Under the pieces are notes generated by a model. The model was not told where the DNA came from. It searched no databases and saw nothing but the letters and a program-made list of their open reading frames with translations. This document shows positions 7,976 to 15,137 of a stretch of DNA of 38,382 nt, in pieces. A program made the translations under genes and the position numbers. Source of the stretch: a virus; IMG/VR virus record IMGVR_UViG_3300025132_000107, positions 1 through 38,382 of that record. The stretch is one strand, 5' to 3'. The stretch's first letter is position 1, and each line of letters begins with the position of its first letter.

Positions 7976-8299
7976 ATGCGAGTAAATGTTGCATACTCAG
8001 TAGATCTTTCTGAACTGAAGCAAATCGTTCAGGAGCTTTTACTGAAAGTGGAAGATGAAGTGGAGAACGTTAATGGGCTTTTTACCAAAGTTCAACAAAG
8101 CGTCAGTCGAGAGCAAGAAGAAAAAGCTATCAAACTTATTGAAGAGTGTCGCGCAAGTATTGCCAAGGTAGATCACTCCCTGTTTGATTCTTTTAATATT
8201 TTGAGCGGGTTACAACGCGCGAACGTGCAAATACGCAACGCCGAAGCGGCAAAAAAAGCACAAGAGAAAAAAGAGGGGAGCCATGCTGAAGGTGGGTGA
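7976..8299 (+). CDS. hypothetical coiled-coil protein
   Basis: This 107-aa helical protein has heptad-like stretches (residues 10-45 and 55-100) and a K/E-rich tail (A-A-K-K-A-Q-E-K-K-E). First gene after its promoter; its end overlaps the next gene by 17 nt. Family not recognised. Confidence 0.6.
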   Translation: MRVNVAYSVDLSELKQIVQELLLKVEDEVENVNGLFTKVQQSVSREQEEKAIKLIEECRASIAKVDHSLFDSFNILSGLQRANVQIRNAEAAKKAQEKKEGSHAEGG

Positions 8300-8546
8300 T
8301 TTAGTTTACGCACCATCTGAAGTGAGACTTCTAAAGTTTCATGAGCAGGAAAATTTCAGCGGGACTCAATTACAGCGCATGGCAGCAAAGGTGCCCACAA
8401 AAGTGTATCACTTGAAGGCTCCGACCAATCTCCTATTAACACAAACGAGCACCCCCTATGGTAATTATTTAAAGGTGCTTTACGATGGGGACGAGTGGTA
8501 TGTTGAGAGGAGAGACATTAACACTATAGAAAGGGGATCAAAATGA
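8283..8546 (+). CDS. K-V-G-D-L-V small protein (SH3/KOW-like family), outlying member
   Basis: This 87-aa protein begins M-L-K-V-G-D-L-V-Y-A-P and ends in a strand-rich segment (L-K-V-L-Y-D-G-D-E-W-Y-V). This is the same N-terminus and probable small beta-barrel pattern as the cassette array near 17-19.5 kb, with a longer insertion. The function of the family is not known to me. Stop and next start overlap as ATGA. Confidence 0.65.
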   Translation: MLKVGDLVYAPSEVRLLKFHEQENFSGTQLQRMAAKVPTKVYHLKAPTNLLLTQTSTPYGNYLKVLYDGDEWYVERRDINTIERGSK

Positions 8547-8818
8547 TTAAATTAGTAGAGGTGCATGAAACTTCTAGTGGGCATACACTACGTGAGGTGT
8601 ATGTAAACCCAAAGCATGTAGTTTCATTGAGGGAAGATATGAGGGTTAGAAAGAAGCTCAAAGAGGGGCATATGCCATCTGGGCTCGACGACGAACACGC
8701 TTTCACACGTATGACCCTAGATAAAGGGTTCAGCGGCCTAGAGATCGTAGTTGTAGGTTCTCCGAGCGTAATTGAAACAAAACTTAAAAGCCCTAGCCGG
8801 GAGTTACTTCATGGGTGA
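8543..8818 (+). CDS. hypothetical protein, weak FlbD-like pattern
   Basis: This 91-aa protein begins I-K-L-V-E-V-H and has Y-V-N-P-K-H-V-V-S-L-R-E-D, then F-T-R-M-T-L-D-K-G, then V-V-V-G-S-P-S-V-I-E-T-K-L. The order (short strand, N-P-x-x-I-x-x-L, T-L-x-x-G, V-V-x-x-S-x-x-x-I-x-x-K) recalls the FlbD-like small beta proteins, but I would not assign function. It overlaps the glutaredoxin start by 8 nt. Confidence 0.55.
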   Translation: MIKLVEVHETSSGHTLREVYVNPKHVVSLREDMRVRKKLKEGHMPSGLDDEHAFTRMTLDKGFSGLEIVVVGSPSVIETKLKSPSRELLHG

Positions 8819-9071
8819 CCACATCACCATCTATATAAAGTCTGAATGTCCTTTTTGCATAAAAGCGCAGCAGGAGCTAGTAAAACAAAAGATCAATCAT
8901 ACCACTTTTATTATGGATGAGGAGCCCGACCTCCTCTTAGAGGCCAAAGAAAAGTGGGGACACTTTACGGTGCCGATTGTTTTGTCCCACGAGAAGCCCG
9001 GCGAAGGTCCAGCTAGACTAGTCGGCGGTTGGACCGAGCTTAGAGAGCTTTTGGCTAGTGAGGGAGCATGA
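8811..9071 (+). CDS. glutaredoxin-like protein
   Basis: This 86-aa protein starts at the ATG with a GGGAG SD 7 nt upstream; a longer in-frame reading from 8772 would bury the SD. I-T-I-Y-I-K-S-E-C-P-F-C is the glutaredoxin beta1 and active site (C-P-F-C), T-V-P-I-V is the cis-Pro loop, and G-G-W-T-E-L is the glutathione-binding G-G/helix segment. Glutaredoxins reduce disulfides with glutathione and commonly serve phage ribonucleotide reductase. It overlaps its neighbour by ATGA. Confidence 0.85.
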   Translation: MGDHITIYIKSECPFCIKAQQELVKQKINHTTFIMDEEPDLLLEAKEKWGHFTVPIVLSHEKPGEGPARLVGGWTELRELLASEGA

Positions 9072-9472
9072 TAGAGTGCAGGCTTATCCCGATGGAAAAA
9101 AACCGCTTCCTTGAGAATAACCCACCTTATAAAAGACATGGCCACTACATTTCATCTCGATACTCTATGGCTGGGTTTGGTAAGACCTGCTGGGTCGTCG
9201 GCGTAAATATTTTAGTTGATCACGCTCGCTATCTTGAAGAGGGGTTAAGCCTCGATGAGATTACTCGTCGTTGCATAGAATTTTTAAACCATCGACCTAA
9301 GAGTAAGTATGGGAAGCGCCGCAAGAAAAAGCCCAAATATGGCTTTTTTCAGCCCGAGCCGCACTTATCAAAACTCTTAGTGGGCGATAATGGAGAAACT
9401 TATTTACAGGCGCTTCTAGTTACTAAAGACAGGTGCAATCCTAATTTTTGGGGAGAAGGGCCACGGGAGTAA
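9068..9472 (+). CDS. hypothetical basic protein
   Basis: This 134-aa protein is rich in aromatic and basic residues, with a K/R patch (S-K-Y-G-K-R-R-K-K-K-P-K-Y) near residues 80-92 suggesting nucleic acid contact. No known motif. Translationally coupled to the glutaredoxin (ATGA). Confidence 0.55.
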   Translation: MIECRLIPMEKNRFLENNPPYKRHGHYISSRYSMAGFGKTCWVVGVNILVDHARYLEEGLSLDEITRRCIEFLNHRPKSKYGKRRKKKPKYGFFQPEPHLSKLLVGDNGETYLQALLVTKDRCNPNFWGEGPRE

Positions 9473-9475
9473 TAT

Positions 9476-9823
9476 ATGTCTTCGCAGAAAAAAAGTGTAG
9501 TCTTTACGTTTGAAGAAGAAGTCTGGCTTCGTTATATTCACAAGATTGAAAGTGATAGGGTTATTTTGGATAACCTGCTATTCAGTGGAAAAGATGGGGA
9601 TCTCACTCCATATAACAAAAGCAAACTCTGCGAATATTACAGTGTCCTCTATTCTCTCGAAGAAATAATGTATAAATTAGCCGATGATGATTTCTTCGAC
9701 CCTGAAACTAAAAGTTTTATTGTTTCAGAGGACTTAGCCATGAAATTTTCTCTTTTCATGCAGGCGCTTGTCCTCTCCAAAGAGATTGTGACTGAGAATA
9801 ATTGTTCTATTTCGCTCCACTGA
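9476..9823 (+). CDS. hypothetical protein
   Basis: This 115-aa acidic, helical protein has no membrane segment and no recognised motif. It lies 4 nt after the previous stop, in the same apparent operon. Confidence 0.5.
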   Translation: MSSQKKSVVFTFEEEVWLRYIHKIESDRVILDNLLFSGKDGDLTPYNKSKLCEYYSVLYSLEEIMYKLADDDFFDPETKSFIVSEDLAMKFSLFMQALVLSKEIVTENNCSISLH

Positions 9824-9837
9824 GGTCTAATTAAAGC

Positions 9838-10224
9838 ATGGCCGAGCTTTTATATATTGCGTTTTGGATAGTGGCTGCTGTTATCTATTCCTCCTTGTGG
9901 ATGCGCGTATATAGGCTCCACCAAGAAGAGGAAACTATTGGCAGTATCTCTGTATTTCCCTCTTCTATGCTCGTGTGGTCACACAGTGCATTCTTGGTTA
10001 TTCAACCTTATTTCTTTTTGGGTATTGTGGGGGCGTTTCTTTTTCACTCACACTTCAAGTGGCTGGCAAAAAAACGGCCACCCGGCGCCGATGTGTGGTG
10101 GAGTTATGGCTATTATGTAGAAAAGTTTCAGAATATCAATGGAGTTATTGTGGAGTGGCCTGTTCAATTAGCGGCAACCAATTTGGTTGGCGCCCGTGGG
10201 GGCTCTATGCGTGAAAGAAAGTAA
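9838..10224 (+). CDS. small membrane protein
   Basis: This 128-aa protein has a clear helix at residues 4-25 (L-L-Y-I-A-F-W-I-V-A-A-V-I-Y) and a second hydrophobic region about 42-73. A soluble tryptophan- and tyrosine-rich C-terminus follows. Family not recognised. It overlaps the next, exported protein by 14 nt, so the two may act together at the membrane. Confidence 0.55.
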   Translation: MAELLYIAFWIVAAVIYSSLWMRVYRLHQEEETIGSISVFPSSMLVWSHSAFLVIQPYFFLGIVGAFLFHSHFKWLAKKRPPGADVWWSYGYYVEKFQNINGVIVEWPVQLAATNLVGARGGSMRERK

Positions 10225-10492
10225 GAAAGTTTTATTTTTGTTTTCCCTTTATCTGGTGATTATGTGTCTAGTTTTTGTTATGTTTTTTTGTAAAGTGGCG
10301 CACGCCCAATCAAAGTCTCCAAAGTCAAAGTTTTATGACTTCAGCGAACAGTTAATTGATGGCCAAATTAAAAAACCTACAGCACTCTATACAGATGCTA
10401 GACAAAAGGTGAAGTTTGACAGGCTGTTACGATTAAAGAAATCTTTTTTGAAGGCTCTTTACTCGACAGCAAAAGAAAAAGTCTTTAAATGA
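10211..10492 (+). CDS. hypothetical exported protein with signal peptide
   Basis: I chose the GTG preceded by GGGGG about 8 nt upstream; an ATG 24 nt earlier would give a poorer N-terminus. The 93-aa product starts with K-E-S-K-K, a hydrophobic core of about 20 residues, and V-A-H-A before Gln: a typical signal peptidase I site (A-H-A|Q). The mature part is basic (R-L-L-R-L-K-K-S-F). Probably periplasmic; function unknown. Confidence 0.6.
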   Translation: MKESKKVLFLFSLYLVIMCLVFVMFFCKVAHAQSKSPKSKFYDFSEQLIDGQIKKPTALYTDARQKVKFDRLLRLKKSFLKALYSTAKEKVFK

Positions 10493-10539
10493 AGAATAAT
10501 TTTTCTTTTTTAAAAATTTACTAATATGTATGTATAGGG

Positions 10540-10559
10540 GTGTGAATTTGTTTGCACAC
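10540..10559. repeat. short inverted repeat, possible operator
   Basis: GTGTG and CACAC arms flank 10 nt (AATTTGTTTG) in the gap before the PAP2 gene. The arms are too short and lack the T-tract of a terminator. A protein-binding site is possible but unproven. Confidence 0.25.
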
Positions 10560-10626
10560 TTCGAGCCATTTCTAAAGACTTTAGCCAAGCCTTTAGGACT
10601 GATCTGTTTTATTTGGGAGGGCCGCG

Positions 10627-11319
10627 ATGACAACAGGTGTGAAAGCTAAATATCTTTTTTTGGCCTTCATACCTTACTGTATCGTTTACTTTCTTTTTCA
10701 GACGGGGTTTATACCCAACGAGTACGACCTTTTAATAGATCTTGATACTAAAATTCCTTTTGTGGCTGAGTTCGTTTGGATATACCACACGTTAATTCCA
10801 GTCCTCGCCTTCACTGGCTTTATGCTTTTTCGCGACAAGAAATTATTCTCGTTAATGACGTATGGAAATCTGGCAGCAGGCATCGTTCTTTGTATTTTCT
10901 ATGTGCTTGTTCCATCTTATTATCCTCGCGAGGCACATGGTGCAATAGACACAAGCACTTTGTCTGGCTACCTTGTTGAGCTAACCAGAAGTATTGATGG
11001 TGCCAACAATACCTTCCCTTCAGGGCACGTAACTTTTTCATGGCTCATGGCGTATTTTGTGAGCCTCTCGGAAGTTGGCAGAAAGCATTTAAGCGTTACG
11101 CTGGCTTATTTTTGCTGGGCGACCTTGATCGCTATCTCCACCCTCACTTTGAAACAGCACTACTTATTTGATGTGGCGTCTGGCATCGGGCTGGCATCTA
11201 TTATTTTTTATATATCTCGCAGAGTATATTTATTTCGCAGCATTTCGGAGCTAGTTACTAAAGATGTTGAATTCATACCCTCAAGAACTTCTACAGCAGA
11301 AGTGTCAGTTGATTGTTGA
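10627..11319 (+). CDS. PAP2-family membrane phosphatase/phosphotransferase
   Basis: This 230-aa protein has about six hydrophobic segments and a GGGAGG SD. The family's C2 motif is F-P-S-G-H (residues 130-134, His134) and the C3 histidine/aspartate unit is Q-H-Y-L-F-D (His178, Asp182). The classical C1 K-x6-R-P is not obvious; the arrangement resembles the inositol-phosphotransferase-type branch (H-Y-x-x-D). Such enzymes act on lipid phosphates at the outer face of the membrane. This gene is unusual in a phage and might alter envelope lipids or undecaprenyl phosphate supply. Confidence 0.75.
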   Translation: MTTGVKAKYLFLAFIPYCIVYFLFQTGFIPNEYDLLIDLDTKIPFVAEFVWIYHTLIPVLAFTGFMLFRDKKLFSLMTYGNLAAGIVLCIFYVLVPSYYPREAHGAIDTSTLSGYLVELTRSIDGANNTFPSGHVTFSWLMAYFVSLSEVGRKHLSVTLAYFCWATLIAISTLTLKQHYLFDVASGIGLASIIFYISRRVYLFRSISELVTKDVEFIPSRTSTAEVSVDC

Positions 11320-11851
11320 AGAAATTTTAAAGCAGAATTATGTTAAGTTTGGGGTTGAGGATTTTCTTTTGAGAGAGTCAGACCAAACCCAAATTGAATG
11401 CAGCCTTTGTTTTTCTAATGATTGGAAAGACATCCTTATTCAAGGTGCTGGTGACGGACCCGTGGATGCTCTTTATACAGCGATGGTCAAACATTTTTCC
11501 CCCACATTTGTTTCACTCAAGAATGTTTTTTTTGATGACTTCGTAATGAAGGTGGATTTCAAAAAGACCGCCCGAAAGTCGGCTGCGCCCGTGTGTATTA
11601 AATTATCCCTCAAGAACCATAGCGAGCGCAATATATTCTTTTCTGCTCAGTCTCACTCGATGGTGGGTGCCTCTACGGCAGTCGTTATAGGCGCGTGCGA
11701 ATATTTAATAAACGCGGAGATGGCCTTTGTAGAGTTAAAGCGATTGATTGCAGACGCTCGGAAGCGTAGCAGGATCGACCTGGTGGATAAATATGTGGAG
11801 AAGATGGTTTCGTTGGTTGGAATTGCTACTTACGAGGAGATTGCAAATTAA
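11264..11851 (+). CDS. orphan LeuA-type allosteric (2-isopropylmalate synthase C-terminal) domain protein
   Basis: This 195-aa protein overlaps the PAP2 gene by 56 nt; a TTG at 11309 is an alternative start. Residues about 45-160 follow the LeuA dimer/regulatory domain: two strands, then G-A-G-D-G-P-V-D-A-L-Y-T-A-M (family G-x-G-P-V-D-A-x-x-x-A-L), S-L-K-N-V-F, a strand pair, and S-M-V-G-A-S-T-A-V-V-I-G-A-C-E-Y-L (family helix after D-I-I-x-A-S). The catalytic TIM barrel is absent. In LeuA this domain senses leucine; here it could bind an amino acid or interfere with a host synthase. Confidence 0.6.
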   Translation: MLNSYPQELLQQKCQLIVEEILKQNYVKFGVEDFLLRESDQTQIECSLCFSNDWKDILIQGAGDGPVDALYTAMVKHFSPTFVSLKNVFFDDFVMKVDFKKTARKSAAPVCIKLSLKNHSERNIFFSAQSHSMVGASTAVVIGACEYLINAEMAFVELKRLIADARKRSRIDLVDKYVEKMVSLVGIATYEEIAN

Positions 11852-11854
11852 TAC

Positions 11855-11883
11855 TTGACAGGGGCATATTTTTGTGATAGGAT
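11855..11883 (+). promoter_or_regulatory. possible weak promoter
   Basis: TTGACA, 17 nt, TAGGAT (4 of 6 in the -10), just after the LeuA-domain stop. A TTG inside the -35 could be mistaken for the start of the next gene. Confidence 0.4.
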
Positions 11884-11902
11884 TGTTGGAGAGTTAAACA
11901 AA

Positions 11903-12091
11903 TTGAAGATAGGTGACCTAGTTGAACCGTATGATAAATTTATGGTGGATAACACTTACTATGGAGTCGGTGTAATTTTGGACAGATATGAAACCGAGGA
12001 TGGAATTATTTATTTTGAAGTTCAGTGGGCACATGCGCGACAGTGGTTTGGTCAAGATGAAATGCGGGTGGTGAGTGAAAGTGGCCGATAA
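11903..12091 (+). CDS. K-V-G-D-L-V family small protein, TTG start
   Basis: The TTG start is chosen because it gives (M)-K-I-G-D-L-V-E, the exact family N-terminus, with GGAG 11 nt upstream. This 62-aa product continues with G-V-G-V-I-L, a variable loop and F-E-V-Q-W, and ends R-V-V-S-E-S-G-R, close to the E-S-R terminus of the main array. Its end overlaps the next member's GTG by 17 nt. Confidence 0.65.
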   Translation: MKIGDLVEPYDKFMVDNTYYGVGVILDRYETEDGIIYFEVQWAHARQWFGQDEMRVVSESGR

Positions 12092-12344
12092 AGTTAATCA
12101 GGATTTGAAAGTGGGGGACGTTGTTAGGATGACAAATTCTAAAGAATCTTCTACAAATTACGGAATAGTAACGCGATTGGCCCATAGCCTCTCTACTTAT
12201 GCCGCGTTCAGATGTATTGGTGACGTACAAGTTATCAATGTCCTGTGGGCAGGCTCCTCTTCCCCCTCCAGGATGGATGTTAGTGCATTGAGAGGTGGGG
12301 CAGTGGAGGTCGTGCGCTGGGACGAGACTGAAGGCGATCAATGA
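12075..12344 (+). CDS. K-V-G-D-L-V family small protein
   Basis: This 89-aa protein has a GTG start giving M-K-V-A-D-K-V, followed a few residues later by L-K-V-G-D-V-V-R-M. The family start appears twice, as if two starts were merged. G-I-V-T-R and V-L-W-A strands follow. An internal TTG at 12105 is an alternative start. The stop overlaps the next ATG (ATGA). Confidence 0.65.
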   Translation: MKVADKVNQDLKVGDVVRMTNSKESSTNYGIVTRLAHSLSTYAAFRCIGDVQVINVLWAGSSSPSRMDVSALRGGAVEVVRWDETEGDQ

Positions 12345-12547
12345 AGGTAGGCGATTTAGTTAAAGTGTACGACCCAGATGAAGATCAACTAGACGGCACC
12401 CCATACTGGACAATGGGGGTGATACTCAAAGTTGAGAAGAAGTCTAAAACCGTCATGAGCAATCGAATTTTCACTATTCATGCAGAGGGGCATGAGATGG
12501 TCTTTGACGAGCCCTTTTGGGCTGTCTCGCTGGTTAATTCAGCTTAA
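12341..12547 (+). CDS. K-V-G-D-L-V family small protein
   Basis: This 68-aa protein begins M-K-V-G-D-L-V-K-V-Y, then T-M-G-V-I-L-K-V, a K/S-rich loop, F-T-I-H and a final F-W-A-V-S. This fits five short strands of an SH3/KOW-type barrel (inferred). It lacks the E-S-R end and closes this first cluster. Confidence 0.7.
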   Translation: MKVGDLVKVYDPDEDQLDGTPYWTMGVILKVEKKSKTVMSNRIFTIHAEGHEMVFDEPFWAVSLVNSA

Positions 12548-12574
12548 TTATTTTATTTTTAAAAGGAGAAGAAC

Positions 12575-12679
12575 TTGAAAAACAAAACAGCGGCAGAAGC
12601 CGAAAAACTTTTTATTATTTTGACCGTGGCCGGTATTGGTGCGATGTTTACATACGCACTCGCGCTAGCCACTTTATAG
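12575..12679 (+). CDS. 34-aa single-helix membrane peptide
   Basis: A TTG start follows AAGGAG. The product has a charged N-terminus (K-N-K-T-A-A-E-A-E-K) and a 20-residue hydrophobic helix to the end. It lies directly before a strong promoter, like several other micro membrane proteins in this window. Confidence 0.45.
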   Translation: MKNKTAAEAEKLFIILTVAGIGAMFTYALALATL

Positions 12680-12692
12680 AGGATATTTTTTC

Positions 12693-12721
12693 TTGACAAA
12701 ATATTTTCTATCAGTTATGAT
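12693..12721 (+). promoter_or_regulatory. sigma70-type promoter upstream of structured RNA
   Basis: TTGACA, 17 nt, TATGAT. The predicted start is about 12728, roughly 190 nt before the next gene, an unusually long leader for this region. Confidence 0.75.
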
Positions 12722-12746
12722 GGCATATATATTACTAAACTATGAG

Positions 12747-12891
12747 AGGGGGCAACTTCCCCTGTGAGCTAACACCGGAAGAGTCGTATTGCACAGGAAG
12801 TCGAACCACAAACCTTCAATGATGCTCGTGAGGGGAAAAGAAACTGAAAGGCATCTAGCGATTCGCGGCGAAGACAGCGAAACGGCTCTTC
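12747..12891 (+). ncRNA. candidate structured RNA or long 5' leader
   Basis: No ORF of note lies here, but there are several pairings: AGGGG with CCCCT (12747/12763); GAAGAGTCG at 12778-12786 with CGGCTCTTC at 12883-12891 (9 bp, one G-U); GATGC at 12821 with GCATC at 12851; TTCGC at 12862 with GCGAA at 12877. CCTGTG at 12761 also pairs with CACAGG at 12792, crossing the long stem, so the fold is a pseudoknot or a switch between two states. It precedes a K-I-G-D-L-V gene and could be a regulatory leader or a separate RNA. Confidence 0.45.
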
Positions 12892-12921
12892 TTTCTTGGA
12901 TTATTTAAGGAAGCAAAGGAT

Positions 12922-13137
12922 ATGAAAATTGGCGACTTGGTTAAGTTTGATTACATTCACCGGGAGGCAACAAGCCTAAACAACAAGGTGGGTGTTTTTT
13001 TGGGGGATCGCCCTATCAATCGCCCTGACGGCGTTGTGGTTAATAATTTCGCCGTCTGGATGTTGCATGACGGTATGGAACACATATGTGACAGAGGTGT
13101 GATGAGGTGGGTGACAAAAATCGACATGGAAAGTTAA
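12922..13137 (+). CDS. K-V-G-D-L-V family small protein
   Basis: This 71-aa protein begins M-K-I-G-D-L-V-K-F and shows K-V-G-V-F-L-G and F-A-V-W-M-L-H-D-G-M-E, the family strand pattern. The last residues, V-T-K-I-D-M-E-S, replace the L-E-V-I-N-E-S-R end. It stands alone downstream of the candidate structured RNA and may be controlled by it. Confidence 0.7.
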   Translation: MKIGDLVKFDYIHREATSLNNKVGVFLGDRPINRPDGVVVNNFAVWMLHDGMEHICDRGVMRWVTKIDMES

Positions 13138-13155
13138 TTTTTTTCATTTTTTTTG

Positions 13156-13184
13156 TTGACAAGTCTAGTTGTTTATGAGATAAT
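13156..13184 (+). promoter_or_regulatory. accessory-region promoter
   Basis: TTGACA, 17 nt, GATAAT with upstream TG (extended -10). Six nt later comes ATAAACGATTGACGGAG: the conserved +1 element running into the SD. T-rich upstream flank. Confidence 0.85.
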
Positions 13185-13216
13185 ACTTGCATAAACGATT
13201 GACGGAGACGCTCTCA

Positions 13217-13870
13217 ATGAAGAATACAACAGAACTAATCGACAGAATTACCAACGCTCTGGACACCCACACAAAGCATAATACTTTGTCTGATTGGGGG
13301 GTTGGATTTTGTGAATCCCTGCTTGATCAACTTGACCGAGGCCGTCGATTATCTGACAAGCAACTGTCCGCCCTCGCGAAAATTGAGAGGAAATGCACCG
13401 CTGAAGCTATCGAGGTATCACTTCACTGGGGTGAAACATACAAAGAGAAGCACCGCGCCGATGCACTCATTTGCGCCACTTACTACAAGAATGTTGGATA
13501 CTTTGTCGGCCTCGCAACTCGCATTTTGGAGGAGGAAACATTTGTCCCACCGCGTCAGGCTTTCGAGAAGATGACGGGCAACAAATATGCTCAAACTGTT
13601 TTGGCCACCTCCAAGGCTGCGCCGAAGTACCCTGTTGGAAGTGACGTAGAATTTCGACGCCCTGCGCTTGGTTATCGCACGCGCCACCTAGAGGGCACAC
13701 CCTGCTTGGTCCTAGAGGTGTTCTCGGAAGTTATCAGCGCAGCCAAGGGCGCGAAGCAGTACAGCATTCTTCCTTACGGTGGGGTTAAGCCTTTAGTTGT
13801 AGAGGAGCGCCACATTAAGAAGTGTCGGTACAAGAAGGCGGTTAAAAAGACCGAAGAGATCCCTTTTTAA
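13217..13870 (+). CDS. hypothetical protein with C-terminal SH3-like segment
   Basis: This 217-aa protein starts at the ATG after GACGGAG; an in-frame TTG at 13187 lies before the transcription start. Residues 15-45 contain F-C-E-S-L-L-D-Q-L-D-R-G-R-R-L-S, a helix pair seen at the ends of many phage replication-associated proteins. Around residues 140-185, Y-P-V-G-S-D-V-E-F-R-R and C-L-V-L-E-V-F-S resemble the K-V-G-D-L-V fold. The tail is lysine-rich. It could bind nucleic acid; not assigned. Confidence 0.6.
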   Translation: MKNTTELIDRITNALDTHTKHNTLSDWGVGFCESLLDQLDRGRRLSDKQLSALAKIERKCTAEAIEVSLHWGETYKEKHRADALICATYYKNVGYFVGLATRILEEETFVPPRQAFEKMTGNKYAQTVLATSKAAPKYPVGSDVEFRRPALGYRTRHLEGTPCLVLEVFSEVISAAKGAKQYSILPYGGVKPLVVEERHIKKCRYKKAVKKTEEIPF

Positions 13871-13899
13871 AAAAAAGTGAAAAAAAGTAAAAAAAGTTA

Positions 13900-13928
13900 T
13901 TGACAAATTCCGAATCTTATGAGATAAT
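13900..13928 (+). promoter_or_regulatory. promoter for the MoxR-like gene
   Basis: TTGACA, 17 nt, GATAAT, preceded by A-tracts with short GT breaks that resemble an UP element. The leader is about 40 nt with AAAGGAG before the ATG. Confidence 0.85.
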
Positions 13929-13972
13929 TATCTATAGAAAGGTCGGAAAACTTAAAAGGAGCGACATTCAAC

Positions 13973-15055
13973 ATGGCAATCGATTTCAAAACTTTCCTCT
14001 CTTGTGCGCCGCACGTTATTGCAGTTCGCAAGCCTATCCTTCTTCGTGGTCGTCATGGAGTTGGCAAGTCTGAAGTTGTCTATCAGGTAGCTGAAAACAT
14101 GAGCTTGCCCGTTGTTGAGCGCCGCGCCTCTCAAATGACGGAGGGTGACTTGCTGGGGATGCCCTCGCCTGAATTGGTTGAGGTCAATGGAGAGCAGGCT
14201 TCTGTCTTCCGTCCGTTTGCATGGCTGATCCAGGCTTGCACTGAGCCAGTCGTCCTCTTTCTCGACGAGGTAGACCGCGCAACCCAAGAGGTGCGCCAGG
14301 GTATCTTCGAGCTAACTGATAGTCGCAAGATTGCCGGTTGGACTCTGCACACAGATACAATCGTTATTGCTGCCGTCAATGGTGGCGAGCATGGCGACCA
14401 GTACCAAGTGAACGAGATGGACCCCGCAGAACTCGATCGATACACCGTGTTCGATGTCGAGCCTTCGGTCGAAGATTGGCTGGAGTGGGGCAAGGATAGC
14501 GTGGCTGGCATTGTCTGGGACTTCATTAACCAGAATCGCCTGCACCTTGAACACAAGGACGACTATGAGCCCAACAAGGTGTACCCTTCCCGTCGTTCTT
14601 GGAAGCGACTAAACGACTGCCTTGACAACTCAGGACTCCTAAAGGAGTCGTCACCGCTTCTTTTCAACCTGGCCACTAGCTTTGTTGGCTTCGAGGCAGC
14701 GGTTGCATTCAATGACTTCGTAAAGAACTACGAGCGAGTTGTAACCACTGAGGACATCCTGGTGCACGGCAAGGTGGATGCCACCTCTAAGTTCGACCTT
14801 AACGAACACTGCGCCCTCATTGAGAAGATGGAGGCCGAGGACACCTTCAAGCGTGAACTCACTGACACTGAAATTCAGCACCTTGCCGACTACGCAGTTT
14901 CCCTTCCCTCTGAAGCGTTCATGAAGATGTGGCAACTCATTGGCCAGGGCGACGTACTAGAAAACACAAAGCGCCTGCATATGGCGACCTCTGTGACTGG
15001 GGTGCGAGTCTCTTCATACATTGTCGAAGTTCTCACAGGTAATAAACAAGATTAG
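13973..15055 (+). CDS. MoxR-like AAA+ ATPase
   Basis: This 360-aa protein has Walker A G-R-H-G-V-G-K-S (26-33), M-T-E-G-D-L-L-G (the MoxR pre-Walker B segment), Walker B V-V-L-F-L-D-E-V-D-R (93-102), sensor 1 A-A-V-N (Asn136) and E-L-D-R-Y-T (Arg156, finger region). The helical C-terminal part is specific to this subfamily. MoxR ATPases remodel partners together with VWA proteins, one of which follows immediately. Codons here are richer in C/G third positions than in the 28-38 kb region, perhaps for strong expression. A terminator follows. Confidence 0.85.
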   Translation: MAIDFKTFLSCAPHVIAVRKPILLRGRHGVGKSEVVYQVAENMSLPVVERRASQMTEGDLLGMPSPELVEVNGEQASVFRPFAWLIQACTEPVVLFLDEVDRATQEVRQGIFELTDSRKIAGWTLHTDTIVIAAVNGGEHGDQYQVNEMDPAELDRYTVFDVEPSVEDWLEWGKDSVAGIVWDFINQNRLHLEHKDDYEPNKVYPSRRSWKRLNDCLDNSGLLKESSPLLFNLATSFVGFEAAVAFNDFVKNYERVVTTEDILVHGKVDATSKFDLNEHCALIEKMEAEDTFKRELTDTEIQHLADYAVSLPSEAFMKMWQLIGQGDVLENTKRLHMATSVTGVRVSSYIVEVLTGNKQD

Positions 15056-15059
15056 TCAA

Positions 15060-15101
15060 TGGGGCCTTTCGCAAAAAAAAAGCAAAAGGCCCCACTTTTT
15101 T
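15060..15101 (+). terminator. Rho-independent terminator after MoxR-like gene
   Basis: A perfect 10-bp stem, TGGGGCCTTT with AAAGGCCCCA, with a 15-nt A-rich loop, then C and TTTTTT. The T-tract abuts the next -35 box, so termination and re-initiation are packed into about 70 nt. Confidence 0.9.
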
Positions 15102-15102
15102 C

Positions 15103-15131
15103 TTGACAATCCTGCAATCCTGTGAGATAAT
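15103..15131 (+). promoter_or_regulatory. promoter for the metallopeptidase/VWA gene
   Basis: TTGACA, 17 nt, GATAAT with TG extension. The predicted +1 (7 nt after the -10) coincides with the A of the ATG at 15138, leaving no room for an SD. Confidence 0.85.
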
Positions 15132-15137
15132 ATACGT

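Noticed and set aside
13187-13216. Earlier TTG start for the 217-aa protein
   Set aside because: It lies upstream of the predicted transcription start and SD of the promoter at 13156.
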